In this document: in pieces, positions 50,250 to 61,853 of the stretch
Layout of the letters: each line of letters begins with the position of its first letter
How positions within the stretch are numbered: position 1 is the first letter of the stretch
Assembly: GCA_964030475.1 (NCBI GenBank)
Contig: CAXIPT010000002.1
Coordinates: 5,903,311 to 5,967,310 of the forward strand
Origin: Tethya wilhelma
Lineage: Eukaryota; Porifera; Demospongiae; Tethyida; Tethyidae
DNA: 64,000 nucleotides
Direction: 5' to 3'
Notes under the pieces: generated by a model
Told to the model about the DNA's origin: nothing
What the model saw: the letters and a program-made list of their open reading frames with translations, nothing else
Databases searched by the model: none
Position numbers and translations under genes: made by a program

Positions 50250-52038
50250 GCTACTCAAGAGGACCTCTGATCTGAGCTCAGAACAGCAAAAACTGCCATT
50301 ATTTCTGAAGTGATGGAGGCAGTAAAAGGCCGGTTTGCTACTAAGGCACAGCTTGAAGCAAAGATAATCAAGCCTACTGGGAGTCTGCCTTTGAAGCCGA
50401 CTGTCGCCGAGTTTGTGCCATCTCATTCTTTCCCTACAGGTTCTTGCGGGATACCTACTAGGGGAGGAGGCGGAGCTACCTCCAATCTCTCCAAACCACC
50501 GCCTTTTGATGGGCGTTCCCCATGGGATGCTTACCAGCTGCAGTTTGATATGCTAGCCGAGGCCAATCGCTGGAGTAGGGTGGAGAAAGCTACATGCCTG
50601 GCTGTCAGCTTGAGAGGGCCGGCTCTTACAGTTCTGTCCAACATCCCTCAGGACCGTCGGTGTGACTATGATGCTCTTGTTGCTGCCCTGGAGAGGAGGT
50701 TTGGCAGCTCCCACCAGGCTGAGTTGAACAGAGTCAAGTTGAGGGGGGGAGTGAGGAGGAGAGATGAGACACTCCCGGAGTTGGCTGAGGATGTTGAGCA
50801 TTTGGCTCACCTTGCATATCCTGATGCTAGTGCTGAAATGTTAGAAGTGTTGGCTAAAGATCAATTTATTGATTCTCTTACAGATGAGGATGTTCATCTT
50901 CGACTCGGCCAGAACAAGCCAGACACCTTGCAGAGCAGGCACTAGAGCTGGAATCCTTCAACCTCGCCAACAAGCAGAGGTCGAGGGTGGTGAGAGAGAT
51001 CCAGCTAGAGTCACAGAGCCTCCCCCAAGTGAAGCGGTCCAGGTTGGACGAGGGAGCGCTAGAGACACTCCAGTGCATACTCAATGCTGTACAACAGTGC
51101 AGCCCCAAGTCTGAGGGGAGGCAGCAGAGTACTAGGCGCAGGGGCCCGCGTAGGAGCTTCAAGCAACCAACTTGTTGGAATTGCGGGAAACCTGGATACT
51201 TTCAACGAGACTGCACTGAGGAGACCTCACAGAAGTCAGGACAAGGGTCTCAGAAGGAGAAGGGTGCTCAGCAGAAAGCCGGCCCAGTCGCCGTTGAGAG
51301 CACCACCAAGAAGCAGTCGAGAAACGGGCCATAGCTGAGCTTGCGGGGCAAAGCTCAGCTAGTGCCAACTCACTAGCCCCTAATTTTTCTATATCTAAAC
51401 CTAACACTACTTTCACTACAGGCACTATAGTGGCATCACTCACAGAATCTGGCCTCACCGTGCCTGGATGCATAGACGGCAAGGACATTGGTCTTACCGT
51501 TGACACTGGGAGTGATATCACGATTGTCCGCCCAGATGTTCTGCCTGGTGAGAAGAAAGATGCCCTCCAACCGGTTACTCTGTATTTCCGGACAGTTACA
51601 GGACAGGTGCAGCCTATTATGGGAGCATGTCCCATCAGCTTGCAAATTGGCACTATGGAAATACAGATGGATGTGTGGATTGCAGCTATACAGGATGAAT
51701 GTATACTTGGCCGAGATTTTCTTCACTCTCAGGAGTGTATAGTGAACCTCAAGGATGACACATTTACCATCCGAGGGGAGAAAGTCCCATTAATGCTGTT
51801 GCGGCAAGAGGGCCGACAGCAAACTGCTCCACTCAGCTGTCGTGTCGTTGTCGACTGTACCATGAACTTACCACCGCAGTCCGAGTCATTGGTCCCTGCC
51901 CAGTTGGAAGGGCACCCACCTCATGCTGGGGGTTGGGGGATTTTGGAGCCAGAGGGCTCACTTCCACTGAATGGCATACTGACTGGTCAGACCTTGGTTG
52001 ATGTTAGTGGCGTTAGGGAGAGAAGGTTAGCCAATTAA
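50250..52038 (+). mobile_element. Ty3/Gypsy-type retroelement remnant: gag and protease only
   Basis: The gag frame (50310-50945) has a typical capsid-like region: KPPPFDGRSPWDAYQLQF, KATCLAVSLRGPAL, FGSSHQAELNR. A frameshift near 50,910-50,945 moves the rest of gag into the frame ending at 51,334, with a zinc knuckle at CWNCGKPGYFQRDC, where the usual His is Tyr. A third frame, 51430-52038, holds a retropepsin with the active-site triplet in VDTGSDITIV and the later motif ILGRDFL. Reverse transcriptase, RNase H and integrase are absent; the sequence leaves the element just after 52,036. I see no long terminal repeats. It is more GC-rich than its surroundings, which fits a recent arrival. The protease frame itself has no stop. 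Confidence 0.8.
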
Positions 52039-52448
52039 AAAATTGCGTTTAACCCGTTTGTGACGGATATAATTTTAGCGCGCACCAATAATATTATTAT
52101 AAGTGCACAATTTGATTGTTCGTGTTTTCTATTATCACTGCAGGCAAGGGTACGTATCGGGTATACACAAGATCACTGTGAACAACCTGATGACAACTTA
52201 TAAGCTAATTCACATGCAAACAAAATCATATTGATTTTTGCCTTTATACATACTATTACTAGTACTGTATGCTAGCAACTGATTAGAGGATATGAATCAT
52301 GATAATGAAAACTTGATTGTGATAATAATTATTGACTGTGTGGTATAATTATAATAATGAGTTGCAGCTGCATCTTCCAGTGCATTGTAAATCCAGTTGC
52401 CAGTAAACTTGTGACTATCAAGTATTAAATTTTGAGTAAGTATTGAAA

Positions 52449-52700
52449 ATGAAGAGAATGAAGAATGTGAATGGTTTGTATAACTTCAAAGCACCACTAC
52501 CACCTGGAATAAGCAATATTGGCAACAATTGTTATGCTAACAGTGTCTTCCAGTGCATTCTAAATCATCCAGTTTTCATCTCAGTTGCTAAGCAAGTGAT
52601 CATTGAGCATGACAACAGTCAATGTAATAATTGCAGCGAACAAGGTATATGCATGCATCACATGTATAAAGATAATTCAGACAAATTGAATGTTACAACA
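52449..52700 (+). pseudogene. Ubiquitin-specific protease N-terminal fragment
   Basis: The frame from the ATG at 52449 contains PPGISNIGNNCYANSVFQCI, the Cys-box of USP-type deubiquitinases with the catalytic Cys, followed by a Cys-pair stretch (QCNNCSEQGICMHHM) of the type found after this box. The frame then stops at about 52,719. No His-box region follows before the assembly N at 52,931 and decayed transposon sequence. It may be a real first exon of a gene broken by the assembly, or a captured fragment. A near-repeat of CTTCCAGTGCATT also occurs at 52,373, hinting at a small local duplication. Confidence 0.55.
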
Positions 52701-53522
52701 ATAAAATTTAATATACAGTGATTATTTTTAGTCTCAGAATAATAATATTATCATTGACAATCCTAGTGACTCCGTGCACATTGACAGCATTGAAGTACAT
52801 GGAGGCAAATTATGTGTATTCAACTTCGAGATCAGTTATTCAGCCCAATCTAGTCATAATGTCCCTGCAAGGTTAAATAAAAGATTATTTAAATGTCAAA
52901 TACATGTATCATGGTGTTGATGTATCAAAANATTCCCATGTGTTACTTACAAGATTAATATTGAAACATTTGCATAGATCGTTAACAGAAACTCTATCTG
53001 TACATCTCCCTTCGCCAAGACAAGCAAAATAGCTACATCTTAAAACAATCATCAACAAAATATACTTATTCATTTGTTCCAACTAGGATCAAGTCTGTCA
53101 ATAGGCTGTGAAGCTCTAGTACTCCTTCTTAGGGTAGGAATAGGTCCAATTCAAGCTGTTTCTTTTCTCACAGTCTGTTGCGAGTTAGTGTTCGAAGGAC
53201 TCCTAAATATATCCCTTCAATTTCAATGTTTCATCAGGAGTTACCACTGTGTATGACCGAGGTGCTACCTCCTTTTCGAAAACTGCTTCAGATTCTCTGT
53301 CTGGTATCGACACACAATCTCCTAGTTCCAATTGTGATAATTCTCTTGCACCATTGTACGACCTCTGGTTAAAAAAGGTATAAAACGTTTTTCTAAAATT
53401 TCGACTCTGAGAAAATATTTAAGTCTGGAAATTTCGTTTAATTGGAGTTTATGCCCTTTTTGCAGGTAAATTGCCATTTTTCTCCCATTTCTTATAAACC
53501 TGATTTTATACTTAGAAATGGA

Positions 53523-54290
53523 TTACCTGTGTGGTTCATGCAGCCTGGAAGTGAGAGGTGGCGAGAAGGCCCTGCAGTCCGAGGGCAATTGTGCCTTCTG
53601 GTTTCATGTCCCAAGTGGCGTAGGGGTAGAGCTTTATGATGCTCAGTATAGGTCTCTTTCTGAAGAGAAGTTGCTTTGTAGCAATTGCTGCATGTGGAGA
53701 TCATACCTTGCCACCATTCAACATTGAAGCCATAGATGTTTTTCATTTTGATTTCCAGCAGAATATGCATGCCAGTACCCAAACTGACTATTGATAAGCA
53801 GTTCTACTTACGAGAGCAATAAGCTCATGCAACATGAAAGCGCATGCAGGTAATATCAACTGATGCACTATAAATGCCAAGAGGTGAGTCCAAAGCAGCT
53901 CACCATGGATCAAATGATGTGGTATCTTGTCTTGCACAATTACACCAGATTTGGTCATACTGGAGCTAAACATAATGTCTGGTGGGCAGACAATTTTAGC
54001 GGACAGAATAAAAATCAAGTTGTATGGTTTTTCCAAGACTTGGTAAGAAAGGGTATGTACACTATAGCATAGACTACAAGTTTCTTGTTGTTGGACATAC
54101 CTATATGGTCCAACCAACAGGAGCTTTGGAATGATTAAGAAACATGTCAGACATGTTGCTCTCCAGAAGAATGGTATTGTGACACAGCTGTAGCATCTCA
54201 AGCAGAAGTAGTACAACCGGAGCAAATTAACTTTCAAGATTATCGGACACAACTGCACGCTCTTCACTGAACGCACAAAAACCAAAGATG
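53523..54290 (+). pseudogene. Decayed transposase: zinc-finger piece and SGQNKN core piece
   Basis: The first part (53521-53725) encodes YLCGSCSLEV, NCAFWFHVP and LLCSNC, shaped like a PHD finger but with two expected Cys now Ser. The second part (about 53,858-54,160) encodes VWWADNFSGQNKNQVVWF and then KFLVVGHTYM, the core signature of a large invertebrate transposase-like family (consensus D-SGQNKN ... VGHT). Stop codons and frameshifts separate the parts. The piece at 58.4-59.0 kb on the other strand looks like the N-terminal part of the same family. The identification of the family is from motif shape only. Confidence 0.55.
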
Positions 54291-54584
54291 GTAGTCCGCT
54301 AGAATTTAGTAAAATCCTGTAGTTTAATTTTGAGTGATACAGTCAGGATGGGTGGGAACTACATGCGCCTGTGCCGATATCAGCCTCTGTATTGTCAGTA
54401 TAGATGGCTTTTTCTATGTGAGTGCTTTAGCGGTTAGTTGGTTATGGGAGGGAGCTGCTCGTGTTAACTATTCTTGCTTCTTTAAACGTTTGTCATCAAT
54501 AATATTAATAATTTTTTTATCATTTTCACATCATCAATAAGAATAACAGTTGTATAGTTTTTCATTGTCTATGCTGTTCTTGGT

Positions 54585-55524
54585 CTATAGGCATTTGAGT
54601 TTCTTGAGTCTGTTTCGTTCTAGTTTTTCTCTGAAAAGTTTTACTTTGTTCAGTGCATTCCTGTGTATTTTGTTCCATTCTGTGATCAAGTTTTGGCTAT
54701 TTGTGCTGATTGGCAGCATTTCTTTTAATTCATCCTGGATTTGGTTGATTATTTGTTTGTGTTGCTTGATTACATTTGTATAGTGCCTTACGAGAAGTGC
54801 TGTAAGTTTCATTGTGGTTACTTTTTGGATTTTGTGCCATTCACTTTCCACATCTGTATTTGAATGGTAAATATGTGGTTGGCACCATATGGATAGGCCC
54901 TTTGGTGGCTTTCTGGCTATCAGACAGTTTTCCATGAATTTCTTGTGGTGGTTAGCTTTAGTTAAGATTATTAAAGTTGTGTAAATTTGCTTACTTGTTT
55001 CCTCCAGTCGTCTAGTGAGTTCTTGGTGTGCTGCCCTGCGATCTGCAAACTCGTGACGTTCCATGCTTTCTTCTCTCTGACCGTGGTGTTTCTCTGATAC
55101 ATTGGATGTCTCTTGTTCTCCGTTTTTTCCTTCATCTTGAATGTCATGTTTTTGTTTAATATCTCTGTATTGTGTCATTTGATGTATAATGAAATTATCT
55201 GGTTGCATATCTTCTACACTTGATGAAGCATCTGCCCAGTTTGGCATTTCTCCCAGTACCATGGATGATTCAATGGGCTTGATAATATTCTGTTCTTTCT
55301 CAGTTTGGCTATCATTTGTAGTTGTTGGTAAAGGGTCGCCAGGTGTGGGCGGTGGTGTACCAGGCTGATGCTCCTGTAGATTGTGAGGTCGATCTGTTTA
55401 GCCTCTTTTGGCTGACCATCTCTTCGGTCTGGCTTTTAACTGGTATCATAATGTTTAAACTTTCCGGTTTAGAGCAATTTTGGACGGCTTCCTGTCCACC
55501 ATTGGTAGCCGTTTTGCTCGACAT
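54585..55524 (-). CDS. Coiled-coil mobile-element-like ORF (possibly broken)
   Basis: Two minus-strand frames: 55524-55312 (70 residues; MSSKTATNGGQEAV...) and 55262-54585 (225 residues). The longer is rich in Lys, Gln and Glu with heptad-like stretches (AHQELTRRLEETSKQIYTTL, KVKLFREKLERNRLKKL) and a central block (ARKPPKGLSIWCQPHIYH, then EWHKIQ). This block resembles an accessory protein seen with invertebrate transposable elements, but I cannot name it. Its neighbours are transposase remnants. It may be one protein interrupted by a frameshift between the frames. Confidence 0.45.
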
Positions 55525-57085
55525 ATGAATTTTATTCTTGGACCTTTAGGCCTCCTGTTCTCCTTGGGTTGGATGTTCGTCAGTCTTCTGGTTCACTCTT
55601 GGGCCGGAACCCATCAGTGGTGTACTAGTAACTGTAAATGTGGGCAAGACTGAGCTACAACCCTTTTGAAATTCCTCGAAAAGTTTCATTCCATAATATT
55701 ATAACAACACATGTAAACATTTTTCTCGACCCTCTTCCCACTCCTTTGTATGAAAAATACCCTCTTCCAATAAAAGCAGCGAAGGCTGAAGATTTGCAGA
55801 AATTAGCCCAGTAATACTTGCCTGATAGTGTTAAGGAGATGTACATCAACTTACCAACAAACGAAGATGAGAGTGACCATGAGTAATCAACTAATACTGC
55901 AGAACTACATCAGCATCTGCCATAAACGTTGAACCCATTTTTAGTTGAACTCATTGTATAATGATCAAATCAATTGTCAGTAATAATAATTTTCAATATT
56001 AATGTCTAAGAATGTACAGCAAGCAACACATGAGAAAATTATAAAATTTACATTTTCTACTATAATATAATTATACAGTCATGCATAAACTGCCAGTTGC
56101 GCTTCATTTAATGTTCCAGGTCCACTTGATTCAATGATACTAGACCACGATTTCTTGCTTGTTTCGCAGTCTTTCCTCAAACTGGCATACCCTTCTTCCA
56201 GTCGTTCCGCCAATGGAACGCGCCCCAATGCACGTAGTACAGCGGAAGTAAAAAAATGGCGCCCATGAAGCAAGCTCATTAATTATTCACATCGGAATTT
56301 TTTATCCAGGTTTTATCTATAGCTTCAAGCATACTTTATATTGATAGTACATTGTTTCAATCAGTTACTATTCAAATTTTCTCAAGTATACCTCAAAAAG
56401 TGTGGTCTTGCAAGCCTAAACCTGCAAACTACACTCTGGACAAAAAACTATCGGGAGACTATTTTGTGCATTGCTTTGTGACATAATGCTTTGGGTACTA
56501 ATAGTAGATGTATCAAAGCATCTATATATGGAATAATTGGCTTGTTCCCATAAAAAGAGAGTGAAAAATAAACGGTACAAAAATACAGTATCATAATGTA
56601 TTGAGGTTGGTAAGGGTCGTCGCCGGGAATTGTAAATGGATGAATTATTGATAGTTATTAATAAAATGGTGATTTTCAACACAGCAACAAACAATTGACT
56701 TGTAAACTATCAGGAGAGACTTGCAGAAGGAAAACAGTGGTGCTACATGTGAAGAAGTGCAGAGTAGTGATTGTGAAGTAGTTTTTACTGTCAATAATAT
56801 CAATGATCTGATTTTATGAACCGTGAAGTGTGCTTGTTTGGTTCACTTGTCTCTGTACAAGAGCAATAACTTCAATCCGGTGACCATTTTGTGCACTAGA
56901 CTCAGCTCCCAGACTTGGTGTCTACATGCCTAGATAGCTGCTGCACTGCAAACATAAATCATTGAGTTGTTCTCACCATTTTTGTGAGTGCTAGCGTGCG
57001 TACAATTTTCATCACTCATGGTAAGTAAACAAGATTGCTCACAAAATCAGCTGGTAAAAAAAATATGGCGTGCTAAATGCTCTTA

Positions 57086-57130
<45 letters not shown>

Positions 57131-57254
57131 GCTTTACAGTGCACAAATGATTGACAGACATAATAAATAATTATGTGATGTGACATAATAATGACAGGAA
57201 AAACTATGCACTGAGGGTCAACCAGACAAAACTGGCAGCCAGAACACTAAATTA
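55525..57254. other. No supported gene; remnants and AT-rich sequence
   Basis: A 66-codon minus-strand frame (56079-56279; RVPLAERLEEGYASLRKDCE) has no recognised similarity. The ATT microsatellite lies at the end. Nothing else is evident. Confidence 0.5.
57088..57131. repeat. (ATT)n microsatellite
   Basis: About 14 uninterrupted TTA/ATT units downstream of the minus-strand frame at 57,255. Confidence 0.9.
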
Positions 57255-57992
57255 CTATTGTAGTTTACGTTTAGTTCTAGTTCTAGATGCTACTGGACTG
57301 GGAGTTATTGGTGACCATTTAGGATTAGGATTTCTACGGTAAACTGACAGGCCAGGCACTCCATCACGAATGGTGTAATCAATTCGCCTACTACAAGACA
57401 CATCAAAGTCATTGCTGCTGCTTTCAGAGTCAGTTGTTTTAGGGGGTGAAGGCTTTCGAAGCTTTCTTCCAGATTTCCTCCGTCTTGTTACAGGTGTCCA
57501 GCCTTGATTTCCATTAGCTGCTTTGTACTTCACACCAGGGACATTATCCTTCATTTCAAACTCGACAGCATCACATGCAAGTAAGTTAATAGCTGGTTCT
57601 TCTAGTTTGGGTGACATGTCCTTGAGTTCCATTGATGGTGATTCAGGGTGGGCAGCAGTTGGAATGACAACTAGCTTGACAGAGTCAGAAGAACTGTGAT
57701 CTGAGGTCACCTTGTTTGTAGAATCCTGCACTGATGATGGTTTAGTTTTAGCTTTCTTCTGCTTCTTTCGTTTCTTCTTCAAGTTCTTGCTCACTAAGAC
57801 AGGTTCCGGAGAGGGCCAAAAGAAACTAACAGAGAAACCACTCTGTGTCTGTTTAACTGTCCAAAGAGCCTGCCCTAGTTGTAGTCCTTTGCTTTGTAAG
57901 CAATGACATACAGTCAGAGGAGCACCAATCTTGTGTAGAGAGGTGTAGGGCTCTTCAAGAACAGAAACAACAATCTTGACACTTTCAGCCAA
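57255..57992 (-). CDS. Hypothetical basic protein with a repeated VPG...W[TS]P motif
   Basis: Open frame of about 245 codons; there is no ATG at its 5' end (first possible start codon is TTG), so it is incomplete or spliced from upstream. It contains a Lys-rich patch (KKKRKKQKKAKTK) and two copies of a related motif: DNVPGVKYKAANGNQGWTPV and DGVPGLSVYRRNPNPKWSPI, each followed by an Arg/Lys-rich tail. A 20-base poly-T run (poly-A on the coding strand) lies just upstream. No family is recognised; its surroundings are decayed mobile elements. Confidence 0.45.
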   Translation of the reverse strand: MAESVKIVVSVLEEPYTSLHKIGAPLTVCHCLQSKGLQLGQALWTVKQTQSGFSVSFFWPSPEPVLVSKNLKKKRKKQKKAKTKPSSVQDSTNKVTSDHSSSDSVKLVVIPTAAHPESPSMELKDMSPKLEEPAINLLACDAVEFEMKDNVPGVKYKAANGNQGWTPVTRRRKSGRKLRKPSPPKTTDSESSSNDFDVSCSRRIDYTIRDGVPGLSVYRRNPNPKWSPITPSPVASRTRTKRKLQ

Positions 57993-58159
57993 TTTTTAAT
58001 TTTTTTTTTTTTTTTTTTTTAAATTTTACCAATAGGTCATATATGTTGTAAAAACATACCTGCAGTGTTGTGTCAAGTTCTTTTGGCTCCAATTGCTCTA
58101 AAAATCAAGTATGAGCTGCTTTTGTACCTCTACCTACTATCGTCTAAGTTAGCTGAATT

Positions 58160-58420
58160 TTAGTTGATAAATGACGTCATCGTGTAAATAAATTCACGTG
58201 ATCTCTCCGTTGGCGGAACGACTGCTTCTGCTAACTTTAGGTAATCCTGTAACTTTTTTCCCCATGTAATCCTATGTTCTTCATTTTCACATCCATCAAT
58301 TTTTATTCTCAGTGAATCACAGGTATTACTGATCATGGAAAGCCAAAGTGAATGTTTGACAAATACATCATCCTCATCTGTTTGTTGATGACTGACAAGT
58401 GCTTCTCTCTGGCGTTCCAC
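58160..58420 (-). CDS. Short hypothetical frame, mobile-element context
   Basis: About 86 codons, starting VERQREALVSHQQTDEDDVF and ending ERSREFIYTMTSFIN. The acidic DEDDVF followed by a helical segment is like a BESS-type dimerisation motif, but similarity is weak. Upstream frames are interrupted. Probably a fragment of a decayed element. Confidence 0.3.
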   Translation of the reverse strand: MERQREALVSHQQTDEDDVFVKHSLWLSMISNTCDSLRIKIDGCENEEHRITWGKKLQDYLKLAEAVVPPTERSREFIYTMTSFIN

Positions 58421-58479
58421 GAATGTATATAGTCAGGATCATGCTTACTCAAAACATTTAATTTGGGTACATTCTAGCA

Positions 58480-59000
58480 ATAGACAGGTCAAGGGCGAGA
58501 TAAAAGTTTTGGTGCCTTGAGTAGTGACTTTGCTGTGAGGGAATGATGCAATGTGGGCAATAATTTTTTGGTCGAGCTTTTCAGAGACTTCAGAAGGACG
58601 AATGCTATGTTTTCCACGCCGATCAGGTTTGATCCAGCTGGCGTTTTTTACATAGTACCTCTAACTTTCATTTCCCAAAGCCATGTATCAGCAAAAGGCA
58701 TGTTGGCATACCTTTTGATTTAACCCTTTTTCATTTCCTCAATACTGAAGCTGCACTGTTCAGCTCCTACCTTCTTTCCATATTTGCCTGTTGTTGAATT
58801 TGACTTCCTCTTGTGACAAACAGATTTTTTTTCTTTCTTTCTTTACCATTAGACCAATTAAATACAAATTTTGTTGGTCGTATATTAAGGTAGAGAAATG
58901 TCGGCACACCCTGGTCACATGATCAACAAGTAAATTGTGAATGCAAGACTTCTTACAACATTCCTTTCCTGCTAACTCGTGAACTGTCCACTGAGGGGCA
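58480..59000 (-). pseudogene. N-terminal remnant of an SGQNKN-type transposase
   Basis: Broken minus-strand frames give NAPQWTVHELAGKECCKKSC, RVCRHFSTL, then RRGKHSIRPSEVSEKLDQ and IIAHIASFPHSKVTTQGTK, with stop codons between. The order (a C-rich start, then a basic GKHSIRPSEV-like segment, then HIASFP) is what I expect upstream of the core motif seen at 53.9 kb on the plus strand. Inference from motif order only. Confidence 0.4.
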
Positions 59001-59559
59001 TTGAGGTATAATCCTTTTTTTTTACATGTTTCTTCTTGATTTCCAATTATCTGGATTCCTTAGACGCTTTCTGCACTTTCGACAAGTTTGATCATGCAGA
59101 GTCATCACTTTCTTCTTCAGTTGATGGCATTTCTTGTTCTACAACCTGAATAGTGGATCATAAGCTTCACAACTTGCGCTTTCTGCCATGGTTGATAAGC
59201 TCAAAACCTGCAAAAACCTGTCACAAGGGTGTCCACGTGGCTGAAATCTAATTAACCTTTTTTTGCCTAATTAAAGTTACCCCTTATTGACCAAAACTCC
59301 TCGAGCTTCAATGGAATCACAACACAAGCTTTCTTCCAAGGCAGTTATGATAGAAAGAAACAAGCAATAGGCTCAAAAACTTGTCACAAGGTGTCTACGT
59401 GCATAAATCTTCAATTAACCCATTTTTGCCCAATCATTGTTTTATACTCTTTATTGACCGGAGCCCTTCAATTCTCTTTCTGCTGCTCTCTCATTTGGTC
59501 CTCATAGGCTCTAAGAGATACCATATCTGATACTTTGGGTCGTCGTTGTTCTCATGAAT

Positions 59560-59850
59560 ACTAGGAATAACTGTTTGCATGAAGTCTCCTGTTCATCAGT
59601 AATTCTGCTGGACTAATACCATTCTGTATAGGTGTAGAGTAATAAGCAAGGATTGCAAGTTAAGGATCTTTCTCTTTCTTTAGTAAGTTCTTTCAATAGT
59701 GCATTCTGCCTCACTATTGCTTTGTGGATGATAGGGGCTGCTTGTTAAGTGCTGAAACTGGTACTCTTTGGCAAACAACCGGTCCAGTATGCTTCTGAAT
59801 CAAACTGAGGACCATTGTTAGACACCACCACCTCAGCTTATTACATTTGA
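59560..59850 (-). pseudogene. Gypsy-type integrase core remnant
   Basis: Minus-strand reading gives EVVVSNNGPQFDSEAYW, then KEYQFQHLTSSPYHPQSN and SEAE, then TPIQNGISPAELLMNRRLH across frameshifts. This is the integrase core between the second Asp and the Glu. The Asp of DNGPQF reads Asn, so it would be inactive. Orientation is opposite to the gag-protease remnant at 50-52 kb. Confidence 0.7.
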
Positions 59851-60299
59851 ATGATTGAACAGGATATGCATGTGTGAAAGCTATAATAATAAAGGCACCG
59901 GTGGTGCTCAAGCCTCAGCGTGACACTCTGTCACTTGCAACTGACTTGTGATGAGGCAACATAAATCACAGACAATGCTATGATTATATCAGCTGTTGTC
60001 AGATGCTATTGAGCAAACTTATGGGCTACCTGAATCATGTAATATCAGTACAATACTACTTGGTGAGCTTACAAGTTAGTTGTGTCAGTGTGTTTACCAG
60101 TGAACTTCCACTCAGTGTCACATATGCTTCAGCTAAGCTACATGGTCCGAATTTTAGCTTGCAATCAATTAAGTTACTTACCTGTGCAAGCAGCTAAGCC
60201 ACCTGAGCCAAGCACATCACATACAGAGGCTGAGAGCCAGAGCTCTGTCATCTGAAGCACATCCAGTCCAACTGTATTTCTAGATAATGCACACTATAC

Positions 60300-60560
60300 G
60301 TGGGGTGTGATTTATGGGTGCGGTTTCGAAGGTAAGTGTTCAGAGAAGCACAAAAGCTTCATATCTCGATTAGAAACTACAGTGCCTTGCAAGATTCTAC
60401 ACAACCATATTCAAGATAATTTGGATTCATGAACGTAAGTACCTTCGGTTTAAACCACAGAGCAGCCATTCTTCACATTATCTAGTAACAGACAGATGCA
60501 CACACACACACACACAAAACAACTACCGTAATCCTCTGCACATGATACTCATGCGCCGAG
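60300..60560 (+). repeat. Microsatellite-bearing repeat family D, copy 4
   Basis: GTGCGGTTTCGAAGGTAAGT, CTTGCAAGATTCTACACAAC, a (CA)n tract, AAAACAACTACCGTAATCCT and CATGATACTCATGCGCCGAG. Closest to copy 2. Confidence 0.65.
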
Positions 60561-60576
60561 GCTTAATTATTAGAAG

Positions 60577-60832
60577 TACAAAAAACATTAGAATAGGAAT
60601 GGCCAAATTGTAAAAAAGTGAGCAAACAAGATAGAAATGGTTGGAGCGAGTTTATTTCACTGTGTCACCTTGTTCATATCCCTACTGAGCTCAATGACAT
60701 TGTGACACAGGAACGAACTCGCTCAATCTGACAACCATTTCTATATCTTGTTTGCTCACTTTTTTATAATTTGGCCATTCCTATGTTTGCATTACATTTC
60801 TAATGTTTTTTGTACTTGTTTTTTTTTTTTGA
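60577..60832. repeat. Hairpin repeat family B, copy 3
   Basis: Left arm AAGTACAAAAAACATTAGAA then AGGAATGGCCAAATTG; the right arm is the inverse ending ATGTTTTTTGTACTTG; centre CATATCCCTACTGAGCTC. Confidence 0.7.
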
Positions 60833-61588
60833 AAAATGATTTATAATGCCAGTTGGTAGCCTGAGCAGAGAACTTGCAATGCCAACACTGAGCCCTACAG
60901 TACAGTCATGCCTTTCAGACAGCTGAAACTCTGAAATCCCAAGCAGAATGTTTTTTATGTCAATTATATGTGTGTCTTGTTAGCTAGAGATTACTTCCCT
61001 ACTGAAGAACTGAACACAGAGGAAGACAGAACTTGGGGCACAGCATGTTTACAATAGATTCCAAATAACTTTCACTAGAATATGGAAAGGGTTGTTATGA
61101 ATAATGCATGAGTTTAGCCTCTATATCAAGAAAGCGCTTTTCGCTTTGGCCACACCAAATTGATTACATATTTCACAGATTGTCTACTGACCCAGGTGGC
61201 AGGCAAAAAAAAATAATTAATAATTCTTAATAATTTCACTAAATTCCACATCCTGGAGCTCATACATTGTACAACAATCGGACACACATATATACACAAA
61301 CACACAGGTATAAATATGTACTATGAATATAGTCGTAGAACACATTCTGAGGGTCACTTAAGAAGTTTTTCTTCTTTTAGCCATGTCCGAAGGCTGCTTG
61401 CAGTGGGGAGACTTTCCCATCATTTGAGCATAGAAAACAGATGGGATATACAACAGCATAATTCTGTCTTAACTCACGAATCTAATCATTCTCTATACGA
61501 GAGATTCTTCCCCCAAACTACAGTAGTAACACACTGGCTCAAAGTGCACAAGGACAGAACTGTAATACTGTGACTCAATATAATATGA

Positions 61589-61853
61589 CAAGTACAAAAA
61601 ACATTAGAAATGTAATGCAAACATAGGAATGGCCAAATCGTAAAAAAGTGAGCAAACAAGATAGGAATGGTTGTGAAATTGAGCGAGTTCATTTCACTGT
61701 GTCACCTTATGTTCATATCCCTACTGAGCTCAATGACACAGGAATGAACTTGCTCAATTTCACAACCATTCCTATCTTGTTCACTCACTTTTTTACGATT
61801 TGGCCATTCCTATGTTTGCATTACATTTCTAATGTTTTTTGTACTTGTTTGTT
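61589..61853. repeat. Hairpin repeat family B, copy 4 (best preserved)
   Basis: Arms of about 115 bp from CAAGTACAAAAAACATTAGA to its inverse, nearly perfect, around the same centre. It could form a very stable stem in RNA or single-stranded DNA. Confidence 0.75.

Noticed and set aside
53788..54285. 165-codon minus-strand frame
   Set aside because: Antisense shadow of the SGQNKN transposase remnant.
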